NCBI GenBank assembly: GCA_021186555.1 | Contig: JAJKFL010000013.1 | Location: 16,857,243-16,921,242 of the forward strand | Direction: 5' to 3' | Origin: Reticulitermes speratus | Taxonomy: Eukaryota; Arthropoda; Insecta; Blattodea; Rhinotermitidae | Length of the DNA stretch: 64,000 nt | In this document: positions 22,241 through 32,743 of the stretch, piece by piece | Numbering within the stretch: the first letter of the stretch is position 1 | How the letters are laid out: the number at the start of each line of letters is the position of its first letter | Position numbers and translations under genes: made by a program | The notes under the pieces: generated by a model | What the model was told of the DNA's origin: nothing | The model's database searches: none | What the model saw: the letters and a program-made list of their open reading frames with translations, nothing else

Positions 22241-22775
22241 AATCTCAGGTTTCCAAGAGTTAAGTGAGTCAGTCAGTAGGCCTATAGTATGGGGTAGGCC
22301 TAATACGCTCTGCATGATTGCAGCTTATTCTGAAGGTTCATGCATTTTCGTTTCCTTAAGGCTGTATTCTAAAACTGAACTACTTTACCAGAAGAGGCCT
22401 GCTCTACAGAATACTACGACAGTCCTGGTTTAAGATCGACCAAGAATTACGGTCCTTAGTCTCGCCTTAACACACTGTATTGTTGGGAAGAGATGGTAGG
22501 ATGTATTGCTACGTAAGGCTCATACAGTACAGCCTTCTTGTAATTAAGAGAGACCTAAACGTATTTCCGGCTTAGATATTTTTCCATTTAACACCTAATT
22601 ACTTCCAGAAAAATATCCCCCCTCCATGTCTTTACGATTCAAAGCACAACCACTTCTTTCATTACTCTGATAAAGTATTCTACACGTATGTTCGTCGTTG
22701 GTGAGGTTTAATTCTTTTAAATTTGTTACAAGAATATTCAATGTCAGAGGAAGTCCGGGGGTTATAATAAAGAGC
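22241..22775. other. anonymous spacer
   Basis: No gene or repeat is recognised before the minisatellite. Confidence 0.4.
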
Positions 22776-22789
22776 AAATTTTTATGAAC

Positions 22790-23535
22790 AAAGACAAATA
22801 TTCAGGCACAGTGCAGAATGAAGTTATGTGAGCAGAAGGCAGATATTCAGGCACAGTGCAGAATGAAGTTATGTGAGCAGAAGGCAGATAATCAGGCACA
22901 TTGCAGAGTGAAGTTATGTGAGCGAAGGCAAATATTCAGGCACATTACAGAATGAAGTTATGTGAGCAGAAGGCAAATATTCAGGCACATTGCAGAATGA
23001 AGTTATGTGAGCAGAAGGCAGATATTCAGGCACATTGCAGAATGAAGTTATGTGAGCAGAAGGCAGATATTCAGGCACAGTGCAGAATGAAGTTATGTGA
23101 GCGGAAGGCAAATATTCAGGCACATTGCAGAATGAAGTTATGTGAGCAGAAGGCAAATATTCAGGCACATTGCAGAATGAAGTTATGTGAGCAGAAGGCA
23201 GATATTCAGGCACATTGCAGAATGAAGTTATGTGAGCAGAAGGCAGATATTCAGGCACAGTGCAGAATGAAGTTATGTGAGCAGAAGGAAAATATTCAGG
23301 CACAGTGCAGAATGAAGTTATGTGAGCAGAAGGAAAATATTCAGGCACAGTGCAGAATGAAGTTATGTGAGCGGAAGGCAAATATTCAGACACAGTAAAA
23401 AAACAAAAAAAAATATGGCCAGATAGCAAATATTCAGGCACAGTACAAAAAAATTACCAGAAATCAAGTATTAAGGCGCAGCACAAAACAGATAAAAATG
23501 TATGTGAGCATAATGCAAATATGCAGGCAAATTTA
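22790..23535. repeat. 45-bp minisatellite, 13 clear units plus decayed tail
   Basis: Thirteen units start with GAATGAAGTTATGTGAGC at 22816 (one reads GAGTG), spaced exactly 45 bp apart except for one 1-bp deletion near 22925. Decayed units (ATTCAGGCACAGTACA) continue to about 23535. Because 45 is a multiple of three, both strands stay open: MKLCEQKADIQAHCR on plus, and a complementary minus-strand repeat. Variants (GCAGAAGGCA, GCGGAAGGCA, GCAGAAGGAA) recur in blocks. That suggests duplication of multi-unit blocks. I do not regard it as a gene. Confidence 0.95.
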
Positions 23536-24270
23536 CTTTACCTTTTACCATTCTGTATCCTGTAGTCCAAAGGCGATGAAGTAACAGTGACGTAATAAGT
23601 ACTCCGTAATGACCTCATTGCTTTGCCAGTTCAGTTTTATGAGCACGACCGAAACTGTCAGTAAACGTCTAGATGATTAAAGCGCTCCGAAGGCTACGAA
23701 ACCGTAGAGTTTTGGTCTGAGAAAGGTCGTTTGTACCTGTGCGTCACGCTTTTATGAGTGTCGCTCTGAAGTATTAACCGTGAACTTCCTTTGACTGTAT
23801 GGTGTTGTGAATGGTCGTAAAAGGTACACCAAGACGAAAGTTCTGGATGTAAATGCACAAGACAAGTTATGCTTAGAACAGAGTGTAATGTATTGTACTC
23901 GTAGCGTGCACGCATCTTTTGTGACTCGATACGTGAAGACAATGGTAGAAGGAAATTTTCATTTTTCGAATTTACGTGCCGTACGTGATTGACTCGTTCA
24001 TTTAATGCAGATATAGAAGTAAGATAATTGCATGACAGGTACCATTAAATTATTGTTATTACACACAAAAGGCGCTTCAAATGAAAGTTACAGATGTACC
24101 TACTTTTTTTGTAAGACGGCCCGTTTTGAGGACAAATTTTTGAAAAACCAGTTTGGCCTTAATGCGTAGGCCTATTAGGAGTTTCACACTGGACCGATTT
24201 GGACAGAAATTATATTTTTGAAATTTGAGATCTCACAATGTTTACTACGAAGATTACTGTGACATGTGCC
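23536..24270. other. anonymous spacer
   Basis: No gene is recognised. AAAGTTCTGGATGTAAATGCACAAG at 23837-23861 resembles the reverse strand near 35420 (AAAGTTCTGGACGTTAAAGCACAAG). That hints at an old dispersed repeat with unknown limits. Confidence 0.4.
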
Positions 24271-24274
24271 GTCA

Positions 24275-24395
24275 CGTAGTCTGCTTGAAAGATACTAACG
24301 TTTTCATCCTGAGGATGGGGGCAGCATTTCTTTCGAAATCTTATTATCTGTGTACCAGACTGCATAGCAGAACATCCAGAAGACATATATCTTCA
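24275..24395. mobile_element. decayed fold-back element
   Basis: TCATCCTGAGGATGGGGGCAGC then TTTCTTTCGAAATC is a decayed version of the DGATGG...CGAAAC core. The terminal CATCCAGAAGACATATATC matches the CCCAGAAGAC ends at 15565 and 59315. Confidence 0.5.
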
Positions 24396-24399
24396 AAAC

Positions 24400-25268
24400 A
24401 GCACTTTCCCTACACATTATTAGGCCGTTAGTCCTCGAATATTTAATTTTATTAGAAGTTGTTTGATTGGTCTCGGATATGAAGCATGCAGACAGAAAAA
24501 AACGCAAGCACACCGTGTAGCAGTTTATGTACTTTATGCAAAGAAGGCATAAGAAATATTTGAAGAGTACTGTTACGGCCGTGAAAACTAAATATGACAC
24601 AGGAAGATTTGGTTATAAGCCTAAGAGTACTTTCGTATTACTTGACTAGCAATTTGTGGCTATGTTTGCAATGAAGCGAGTCTGTCCGTCATAATGAGTT
24701 CTATTGACTGGATATGATTTGGCAGTGTTCGTGAAAAGAATTTCGTTCAAAAGGATGCAAGGAAGAATATGTTTCTTCTGGAATCCAGCGATGTTTTCGC
24801 TTCAGGATGCACGCGACTGTCCTGAGAACTCCGGGGGTTGAGAAAGAATCTGCTTGTATTCGCATGAGAGCAAGACTGGCCTGTCTATGATGTGGAAGGA
24901 ATCGAGCGAGATTCCCGCAAAAAGGGAATAAGAAATGTCTTTTCAAGAGGTTTGCCTGGAGGAATGACCCTTTCCCTAGTCAGGATAGTTAACCTTGAGT
25001 TTGTTCAGGCTCCGGAAAGAGAGATGAAATCATTTAGCTTAGAGCTGCCCTATGTTCTTATGGTTTACGTCTGCATGATATTGAGAAGGTCATTATTAAT
25101 TCATAATCCCTGTTCATATGTGCCAGTGTCTTTCAATGTATGCGTCATTCTTTTAGAACATTTCTTTGCTCGGGAGAGAGCGTTTTCATTTCTAATTTAT
25201 TTTTCAACGCTGTCAATATATGAGACTATATTTGTGGCATCGAAGTGTGTGCAAAGGAATAGTGGCTG
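24400..25268. other. anonymous spacer
   Basis: No recognised gene. The open frame at 24892-25332 (+) shows no domain or repeat structure. Its end overlaps the SINE fragment that follows. Confidence 0.4.
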
Positions 25269-25269
25269 G

Positions 25270-25400
25270 TTACAAGTCAGTATGCATGCGGCAGGTCCTA
25301 CGACCGGCCATTTGGATCAAGGTTTTCCGTGATTTTCCTCGGTACTAGAGCAAATGCTGAATTAGTAACCAAATTCCACCTTTCACTGCTTCCTTCTCAT
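25270..25400 (+). mobile_element. SINE fragment (old group with AAATGCTG body)
   Basis: GGTTTTCCGTGATTTTCCTCGG, then GAGCAAATGCTGAATTAGTAACC, matches the body shared with 54715-54790 (GGTTTTTCTCAG, GAAAATGCTGGGCTAGTACC). Confidence 0.5.
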
Positions 25401-26184
25401 GCAGTCCTCCCAATATTAATTTCAAAATTTCCGCCCAAACGCAGCCCTTCCAATGTTGTCAAAACTTTGTCGTAATGCAGCCTTCCAAGTACAATTATAG
25501 TCCAAATACTCACATTCTTTCTTCTGCAGCATGCTGGAACAGTCCGCTTACAATCACCTCACTTTTTACAATCCTCATCACCTTCCCTTCTACAATTCCC
25601 GACGGTCTAATTTGTCTCCGGCCAGCCTTTACCAAAAGGACGAGCGGGCACAGCTTGAGATCCATCAGAGCAGTGGACTGACAGTTCCATTGCCTTTGAA
25701 TGTCTCGTTCATTATTAACCTCATTAAAATGGCACTCAGTGAAAGTCATGGAAGGTAATGAGTTAAACTTTTCATGTTTTTTGAAAAGGCTGGATCATTT
25801 TAATGATGCTGTGACATGTGCTTAGCCTGCGTAGTGGTGACTGAGAAAGGATGTGATAATGTACTGCAGATTTAAATGAGTGGGAAAGAAAGTATCCGTT
25901 GCTCATTTCAGATATCTATCATTGCATTACATATAAAGACTAACAAACGTCGCTAGAATTCGCAGACAGGGTGGCCGGTCCTTAGACTGAGATCCTAATG
26001 GGTACGTCACGAATATGTGTCAGACGTGTGACTGCTACGACGACCGGTCGATTCGAGAAATGTTAATGGATTTGTGCTTGATCTGAATATCGGCAGCTGT
26101 TCCTGCTGAAATGATTTAGCATAAAGGACTCGCGTTGTTGCTTGCGAGGGTTATGGAGGCGGTGCACGAGGAATTTTATTCGTT
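25401..26184. other. anonymous spacer
   Basis: No recognised gene or repeat. Confidence 0.4.
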
Positions 26185-26450
26185 TATGTATGGTTTATTT
26201 AAGGACGTTGTCAGTATCTCAGCCTGTTTGGTGTTGAACGGTAGGGTGATTGGTGAATAATGATTTGGAAATGATGTGGAAGGAAATGATGGTGGGATGA
26301 TCGAAATAATATCTCACAATTTTTGTTGAGGAAATGAGTTAAATCACGAAGACCCTGATTGAGGATAGTTGGTATCCCTGCCGAGATTATAACCAGGTGC
26401 CTCCCGAAAAGCAAGCCAGATGTTTTATCGCTTGAGCCGGCTTATTGGAA
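26185..26450 (-). mobile_element. old SINE of the 18735 group
   Basis: The order is a tail (TTTAAGGACGTTGTCAGTATC), then TTGGTGAATAATG, a body with GACCCTGATTGAGGATAGTTG, GAGATTATAACCAGGTGCCTCCC and finally the tRNA-like head GCTTGAGCCGGCTT read in reverse. This parallels 18735-19015. It is heavily mutated. Confidence 0.6.
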
Positions 26451-26639
26451 GATAGAAGAAGAAATGATAGGAAGTGCTGGTGGTGGCCGATTTTGCCAGA
26501 AGGGTAGACAAAATCTCTAAACTGACAATGAAACGAGTAGATCTGAGCTTGAACTTCGGTCTGTCAAATGCGACTGAACGCTGGGGTGTACTCGTATTAG
26601 TTATAACTATTTGAGTCAACAATATTCCCGATTAGAATC

Positions 26640-26760
26640 TTAGCTCGGAGGTCAGCTAGCTAGCCTGAGGTTTTACGTGGTTTTGCTTGGTTCCACCAGG
26701 CAAATGCTGTAACAGTAGGTGCAGTGTTTTGCATCCGTATCCTTCCCAACGCACATTGTG
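26640..26760 (+). mobile_element. SINE fragment (AAATGCTG group)
   Basis: TCGGAGGTCAGCTAGCTAGC precedes GTGGTTTTGCTTGGTTCCAC and CAGGCAAATGCTGTAACAG, the conserved body of the group. Confidence 0.5.
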
Positions 26761-26804
26761 TAAGGAATATGTTCTAATAGGAAATGATGTCCTGTGGATA
26801 TGAA

Positions 26805-26880
26805 ACCTGTAAAGATGGAGGAAGGAGGTTCTTCAGAAACGTTGACGAAATTCTACTAGACCAAACGATGTCACATTTCG
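26805..26880. mobile_element. fold-back single arm
   Basis: AAAGATGGAGGAAGG, then TTCTTCAGAAACGTTGACG and AACGATGTCACATTT, follow the right-arm order of the 9450-9629 element (GATGG, CGAAACGTT, GGTGTCACATCC). The left arm is missing. Confidence 0.5.
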
Positions 26881-26885
26881 GAGGA

Positions 26886-28215
26886 CAGTAGTTGAGTATA
26901 ATCACCGTCAGAGACTCAGAGCTCACTCGTTATATATGTATAATTCCCCTCAATTCCAATTCGACATCACATTTATAAGGTGCATGTTTTCTGAATGTAG
27001 CAGAAACCGAGAAAAAAACACATGTGAAGCAATGCAGGGTCGGTGAGCTCGGTACATTCACATGAACCTCAGGTTCTCTCGGCTGTTGTGAAAGTAAATG
27101 TAATGGTGCCAGCTTGCGTGGGTGTAGCACGTTTGTTTGGAAATGCAAAGCAGTATGTCTGTTTATGTAATCCCTCTCAGCTGTTGCGTCTACCTGAAAA
27201 CTTGCTGACACTAACCTGTGTAACGCAATTTGTTTGCGTTACTTCAGTATTGTTTTCCTCAGTTGCGTGATCTGCAGCCACCGTCATGAAAATGAGTGTA
27301 CAGCAGCCTTTGAAGCTCCGGAAGTGGCAGTTTCCCAAGTTCCAGTCTTCAACGTCACCACAGGCTCTGATTATGACATCCTCTTCAACTGCATCTAGTT
27401 CGGATTTCTTCGGCTGGTGGCGTGTCTGGAGGATGGCAAATCTCCTTCTCCAGACAGGATGTTGAGTAATGTTACCATGGCAACCAGTCTCAAATTGCGT
27501 CCGCCAAAGTTAATAGAAAATCATTATTTCGTATCCTAATTACTTCTGTATAGGTAAGATTCAGAGTTTCCAAGAAGAAATAAAGATTGCACATAAATAC
27601 GTCTTTATGTGCAGCCATTCTGTTTGTATTTGTAACATGAAAGGAATTTTTCTTTATATATTTTCTTCCTACCGTGAAATGTCATAATTTAATTGTAACT
27701 GCCAGCAAATTAATTTAAATTACGCCGTACTTTGTTCGGTCATGGCTGCATCTTCCATGGATTTCGCCTTTGAACGGCATGAAGTCCATAGGCTAGTGAA
27801 ATTAATAGCTTTGACATATCTATGCACATTTAGTACTGTAACATTCTAAGAAAAGTACTTGTAACGCAATTAACTCTTCATGACAGTTAAATATTAACTC
27901 GTCATTCTTTGTTAATAATAAAATCAATTATAAAATAATCCATAATATATTATCTGATCAGTACAGTTATATATGCAGGAAGTATATCACAATGAATGTG
28001 ATGCAATTGTAAACTAGTGTGTACATGTAGATTTTTGTTTACTAGAATGATCACACTATGATAAAAAAAATACAGTATGAAGTTTGTGTGATTTGTTATA
28101 GGCCTATATAAATATATGCATTATGTAATACGTTATTATAAATATAATTAATATTTATATGTTGCACTGTTGAAATTTTTTATTTGGAGATATATGTTTT
28201 AACGAAGGAAAATAC
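26886..28215. other. anonymous, increasingly AT-rich spacer
   Basis: No gene is recognised. From about 27880 to 28180 the sequence is strongly AT-rich with no repeat unit. Confidence 0.4.
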
Positions 28216-28220
28216 CAGTA

Positions 28221-28221
28221 C

Positions 28222-28256
<35 letters not shown>

Positions 28257-28257
28257 C
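28221..28257. repeat. CTTT microsatellite
   Basis: A run of about nine near-perfect CTTT units. Confidence 0.95.
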
Positions 28258-28344
28258 ATTGCGTCCTTTGAAATCCTTGTTTGATATGTGTCATTTGTTG
28301 ACAGTTCAAATCCTCTGGGAGGTTGCGCCATGTCATATGGGTAC

Positions 28345-28435
28345 TATTTACCAGTCGTCAAGTCCTGCATTCCAGAAGACTTGAGTCTTCATCAGCATCG
28401 CTGTGAGAGAACCTGAGTCTCGAATCATTGTGTGA
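28345..28435. mobile_element. fold-back end fragment
   Basis: TTCCAGAAGACTTGAGTCTTCATCAGCATCGCTGTGA matches the end of the element at 32290-32330 (CCAGAGGACTGTAATCTTCATCAACAACGCTGTGA) and the CATCAACATCGC flank at 15585. Confidence 0.5.
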
Positions 28436-28984
28436 ATAGCCTGTTAGGCAAAGGCTTTCATAATTTGGAATTCTAACAGAAGTAGCCAGCAGCACTAGTA
28501 ATACCAAGAATGACTGCTACCAGTTCCTACCGGATTGGCGGTCTGAAAGCTGCTAGACAATGGATGAACCCGTTAACTGTATGAATTACACCTTTTATTT
28601 CAGTGTGTCTCTATCTGCCTTTTTATAATGTGAAATTATACGTCGCGTGTGTAATTTTGAAAGTATTTTAATTCATAATTCTACGTAGAGTTTGTGAATA
28701 ATGCACAGACCGTAGACACTTTTAATAATACTGTCAGTTGTAAGAGGTTTAGACTACGTGCTGGACTCTAGATTTTTCTGGGATCCTTTCTTTAAACTTC
28801 GAAAATTCTGTACTTTGGCTGTCGTTACCATTGTTGCTATGGTTACTACAGTTTGATGGTAGCGCTATTGTCGCTTCACCTCAAAAGCTCGTCTGTAAGG
28901 TCCAGATTTTTGGATTACCTGGTACAAGCTTTTCAGACTCTTTACATATAATTAATTCTTTAGCACAGTCTTTAACATGTTTTA
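28436..28984. other. anonymous spacer
   Basis: No gene or repeat is recognised between the fold-back fragment and the LINE end. Confidence 0.4.
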
Positions 28985-29585
28985 TCTTTCGATTATTATT
29001 TATTATTATTATTCTTTATCACCTCTATGCAGGGTGTTTACAATTATATACCTGAAACAAACCGTGTTTCTAGGGTATATAGTGTTGCAGCTATTCTGTA
29101 GTTACAGTTTATGGTACATGTAATGCTATTTCCCATGTTGAATGTGTTGTACCTTTACATCAGTACTTTCCGAAGTATGTGTGCAGTGCCCAATATGGCT
29201 GTTTTCTGTAGTTACCTGATGTTGTGCTTTCCCAGTATGTTGCTCAAGTATTTTCTGAATGATTCTGAGATGCGTCCAGTTGCCCCTATTGTTACTGGTA
29301 TCACTTTTGTTTTGACATTCCACATGCGCTGTATTTCTATTGTAAGGTCTTTATATTTTAGAATCTTCTCAGCTTCTTTCTTGATAACACTTCTGACTCC
29401 TGAAATTGCAACATTTTTTAAACATACATGTTCCTTTTTTTTTATTATCACGAATTATGATGCCCGGTTTATTGTTAGGGATGGTCCGGTCGGTTTGCAC
29501 TTGTTGGTCCTATAATATGATTACCTTACCTTCGTGACTTGTTTCTACTAATTTTGGTACATGCTGGTACCAGTTATTATTATCA
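28985..29585 (-). mobile_element. LINE 3' end (IQRMWNVKTKVIPV type), pseudogenic
   Basis: On the minus strand from about 29585 the peptide reads WYQHVPKLVETSHEGKVIIL. After frame changes it continues with NNKPGIIIRDNKKK, KEAEKILKYKDLTIEIQRMW and NVKTKVIPVTIGATGRISES, ending near LQKTAILGTAHILRKVLM. This end follows the reverse transcriptase in a widespread animal non-LTR retrotransposon type. One frameshift near 29440 and an in-frame stop near 29212 break it. The 3' end runs into an AATAAT repeat at about 28994-29013 (read on the minus strand), a typical LINE tail. Confidence 0.75.
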
Positions 29586-29598
29586 TTGTTTTGTGGCG

Positions 29599-29675
29599 CT
29601 AGTAGTAGTAGAAGTAGTAGTAGTAGTTGTAGTAGTAGTAGTATAGTAGTAGTAGTAGTAGTAGTAGTAGAAGTA

Positions 29676-29759
<84 letters not shown>

Positions 29760-29762
29760 GAG
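29599..29762. repeat. TAG microsatellite, about 160 bp
   Basis: A long array of TAG triplets with scattered GAAG and TAT interruptions. It lies almost directly at the 5' truncation point of the LINE fragment at 28985-29585. It is the source of the poly-leucine and poly-threonine frames on the minus strand. Confidence 0.97.
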
Positions 29763-30911
29763 CAGTTTTAATGTCAGTATACTTAGTGCCAGTAGCTTGA
29801 GGTAGGAGTGGGGAGGCACAGAATGCGTAAATAATTTTGTTGGGCACAACTTGAAAACGGTCACGGCTATTTAGAAAGATAGGATAACAATAAGGTGGAT
29901 CCTAGGAGGTATAATTTGTGGATGGGAGTAGGCTCAGGACCGTGTGGTGTGACTGGTGTTGAACCTAACCTTACTTGTCATCTTCATCAGCACAACAAAA
30001 TGACTGTTTAAATATGACGGAGTTCACCAGTTACTTCATTTGGTTCCAGACATTAGTCAGATTTCTAAATGTTTAAGTTCATCTTTGCAGTTTTCCTGTG
30101 TATACGTCAGCCAGCAGCACCATAAGCAAAGCTGTGAGCACCAGATAACCTGATTATTAACATTTCACAGCATCGCACATGCTATCAGCTCCTGTCAGAA
30201 TATCGTGGATCTGTTATGGATTGTACATATTATCCAATATTAAGTTTCAATCATGCTTACAGAACGCCAGCTGCTGGAAACAGACTTCGGTGTTTCAGTC
30301 GGTTAGTTATCAGGAGTAAACGTATATAATTAAAATTGTTGTAAAAAACACGACTTTTTCGACGGTGGCGAGTTATTTGATATAACTGTCGCAATGTAGA
30401 ATTCAGACTCGTGCATTCCTTGTAATGGAGCATGTATTGAATTTCAGGATTTCTGACCCGCAACACATAGCAGGAAGTTATCCAAAGAAACTGCGGCGTG
30501 AATGTTCCTTTAAATGCATTCCTGAATCAACGTTTAAATTTTACAAAATTTCCGCTCTGCCGAGTTCAAAGAAATAACTTCCTTGTATCGACCCGCTCTA
30601 AGTCTCGGCCTGTAACATTACCCCGTCCAGCGCATTTCTGTATATTCTCCATTCCATATGTCTTACCATTCTGTTCACAGGAGTTTTGGGCTAGTAAACA
30701 CATTCCTCAGGGAAGTGGAGGGGAATAAACAGTAGGTAGAATGTGGAAGTTCCGAGCCTGTTTATCCCATCCATCCATGGGACTTCTTCCTATAGCCTTA
30801 GTACAGTATATTTTCATAAGGAGCCACACCGTGGTGTAAGGCGAAAACATTATTTATTTTGCCATTTGCCAGTACTGTGTTACACTGCTGCTAGTATAAT
30901 TAGTAACCGAT
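29763..30911. other. anonymous spacer
   Basis: No gene or named repeat is recognised. Confidence 0.4.
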
Positions 30912-30922
30912 AGCTGGTTTTA

Positions 30923-31108
30923 GGAAAGTTAGAAGGAAGGATAGAAATGACGGGACGACGAGGGAGAAGACGTAAGCAGCTACTGGATGACCTTAAGGAA
31001 AAGGAAAGATACTGGAAATTGAAAGAGGAAGCACTAGATCGCACCCTGTGGAGAACTCGCTTTGGAAGAGGCTACGGACCTGTCGTAAGACAGACTACAG
31101 AATGAATG
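30923..31108 (+). mobile_element. LINE 3' end, VVRQTTE type, with perfect TSD
   Basis: Sixty codons plus a stop (30923-31105) are open: GKLEGRIEMTGRRGRRRKQL, then LDDLKEKERYWKLKEEALDR and TLWRTRFGRGYGPVVRQTTE. This is the extreme C-terminus of a non-LTR retrotransposon polyprotein. The stop is followed by a short ATGA tail. An 11-bp duplication, AGCTGGTTTTA, is perfect at 30912-30922 and 31109-31119. The insertion is therefore a severely 5'-truncated, target-primed copy. The relative at 59731-60022 is nearly identical over the shared part. Confidence 0.92.
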
Positions 31109-31119
31109 AGCTGGTTTTA

Positions 31120-31750
31120 TTCCCTTCGCCATTATGCATGTGCCAGAGTGGCGCTGTGTCCTTTATTTTAGCCGCCTATGTACGTCTGGCTGTTAAACGT
31201 CTTAATTGTAGGCAACAACAGTGATCAATTTGTAACGAGCCAAGCATGCTGTAACCGTGAAAGCGTTCTTTAACCTTGAAAGCACAGTGGTTACTATATG
31301 TGCCACTCTCGTTAAAGCTACTTTTCACAGATGGACAAACGGACGACACATGGAAATTTTCAAAAAAAAAAAAAAGTGATGCTCTTTCGGAAATGGGGGA
31401 TCGTGAAAATATAAAGGTGCTTTCATTCATTACCTTAATATTTCAGATGGTTAAATTCCTGTAGACGCAACACACACGCACACACACATGGAGGCACTGA
31501 ATTGTATGCTTAAAATTTATAACTCCTAAAGTAAGGACTATAAAGAAGGCCACTTCTACTACTGAAATTTCAGTATTTTACTTCAGTTTATGTGGTTTTG
31601 CTTACTTTACGAAACAAAACAAAGTCGGACTAGAGGAGCGCAGGTTCTAAAGCAAGATTTGTTTCTCATCTTGGGAAAGGCTACAAAGCTGATGGACTCG
31701 TCACAGGACATGATGGCGAACTTAGGCTCTGTGCCTACGTCTACACTGTG
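31120..31750. other. anonymous spacer
   Basis: No gene is recognised. A run of 14 adenines at 31362-31375 is the only low-complexity feature. Confidence 0.4.
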
Positions 31751-31754
31751 TAGG

Positions 31755-31930
31755 CACTGACTTACCGAAGTTGCGGTGTAGTGGTTAGCGCCCGTGCTGC
31801 ATATTCTGGATCCCGCGAAGTCAAATCTCGGTTATGTTGAATGTTTTTGCTTGGTTTTCCTCTGCTACAAGACAAATGGAACGATAGTGTCTTAAAGCGT
31901 GACACGGCCGGTTTATTTTACACAATTCCC
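31755..31930 (+). mobile_element. tRNA-headed SINE (AAATGCTG group), partial
   Basis: GCGGTGTAGTGGTTAGCGCC is a good A-box region and AAATCTCGGTTATG a weak B-box region. The body follows with GCTTGGTTTTCCTCTGC, AGACAAATGGAACGATAG and a GACACGGCC end. This is the clearest head in this old group. Confidence 0.6.
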
Positions 31931-32187
31931 ATTTGTTGTTCCCACTGACCTTATGTTAGGTATACTGTATTCAGTTGATAGAACAGCTTTAAGTAAATCA
32001 AGAAACTAGATCAGCATGAAACACGATATTTCTTTTGAGAAAAAGTAGGAATACAATGAGGCAGTGCATCAGCTATTTATGGACTTCAGGAAAACTTGTG
32101 ATTCAGTTGGGAGGGAGGTCTTGTATGATATTCTCATTCATTAGGATGTGTAATAAATTTACAAAGTTGTCTGAAGGAAGAGTAAAG

Positions 32188-32332
32188 TATTCTGGGATAT
32201 GACGCCATGTCTATTGATAATTGGATACCGACGTTTCGGAGGAGCTTTCTGCCACCATCTTCAGGGTAACCCAAGACTCTTCTTGGTCTACCCAGAGGAC
32301 TGTAATCTTCATCAACAACGCTGTGAACCCCT
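32188..32332. mobile_element. fold-back, left arm and terminal segment
   Basis: TTCTGGGATATGACGCCATG, then GATACCGACGTTTCGGAGGAGC and CCACCATCTTCAGGG, are the left-arm series of the group. CCAGAGGACTG with CATCAACAACGC resembles the outer end. The right arm proper is missing, so the element may have recombined internally. Confidence 0.6.
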
Positions 32333-32710
32333 TAAGTCACACATTGTTTTAAAGGGTTGCCTTATAAGCAGGCTTCTCTGTACTGAATTTCCTGCAATAA
32401 TCCGACTAGACATGGTCCGTTGGGCTATGTTGTCATGAACAACTGAATGGAGTGAATAAAAGCAGCTGTTCTCTGTTGAATTGTTCAAAATTAGTGAAAA
32501 GAAGCGTAGTCTGGTGCAGTAATGTGAGCCATTGCGTCTTCTACCAGATTCTAAATAAGAACACAACTACCCACGTAATTTGATATGGAGTAATTAGTGA
32601 GGGTTTTGGTTTCGTGTTACTGGGGGTGTCTTGGAAAGTGCTCGTGAATTGATCGGGTCATGCTCTATAGCCTACTAGATCAGGGGTGGCTTGTGAAATA
32701 TCAGTAGATA

Positions 32711-32743
32711 CATCTTAGTGTATCAATATGATACACTAAGATA
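32711..32743. repeat. short perfect palindrome
   Basis: ATCTTAGTGTATC at 32712-32724 is repeated inverted as GATACACTAAGAT at 32730-32742, around the loop AATAT. It could be a tiny MITE centre or an old fold-back remnant. No flanking duplication is evident. Confidence 0.6.

Noticed and set aside
22914-23441. 175-codon minus-strand repeat frame
   Set aside because: It is the complement of a 45-bp minisatellite. Any unit divisible by three without a stop gives such a frame.
24892-25332. 146-codon plus-strand frame
   Set aside because: No domain, no repeat support, and its end lies in a SINE fragment. Long enough to notice but within chance expectation for 64 kb.
29583-29864. Poly-leucine and poly-threonine frames
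   Set aside because: Translation of the TAG microsatellite on the minus strand in different frames.
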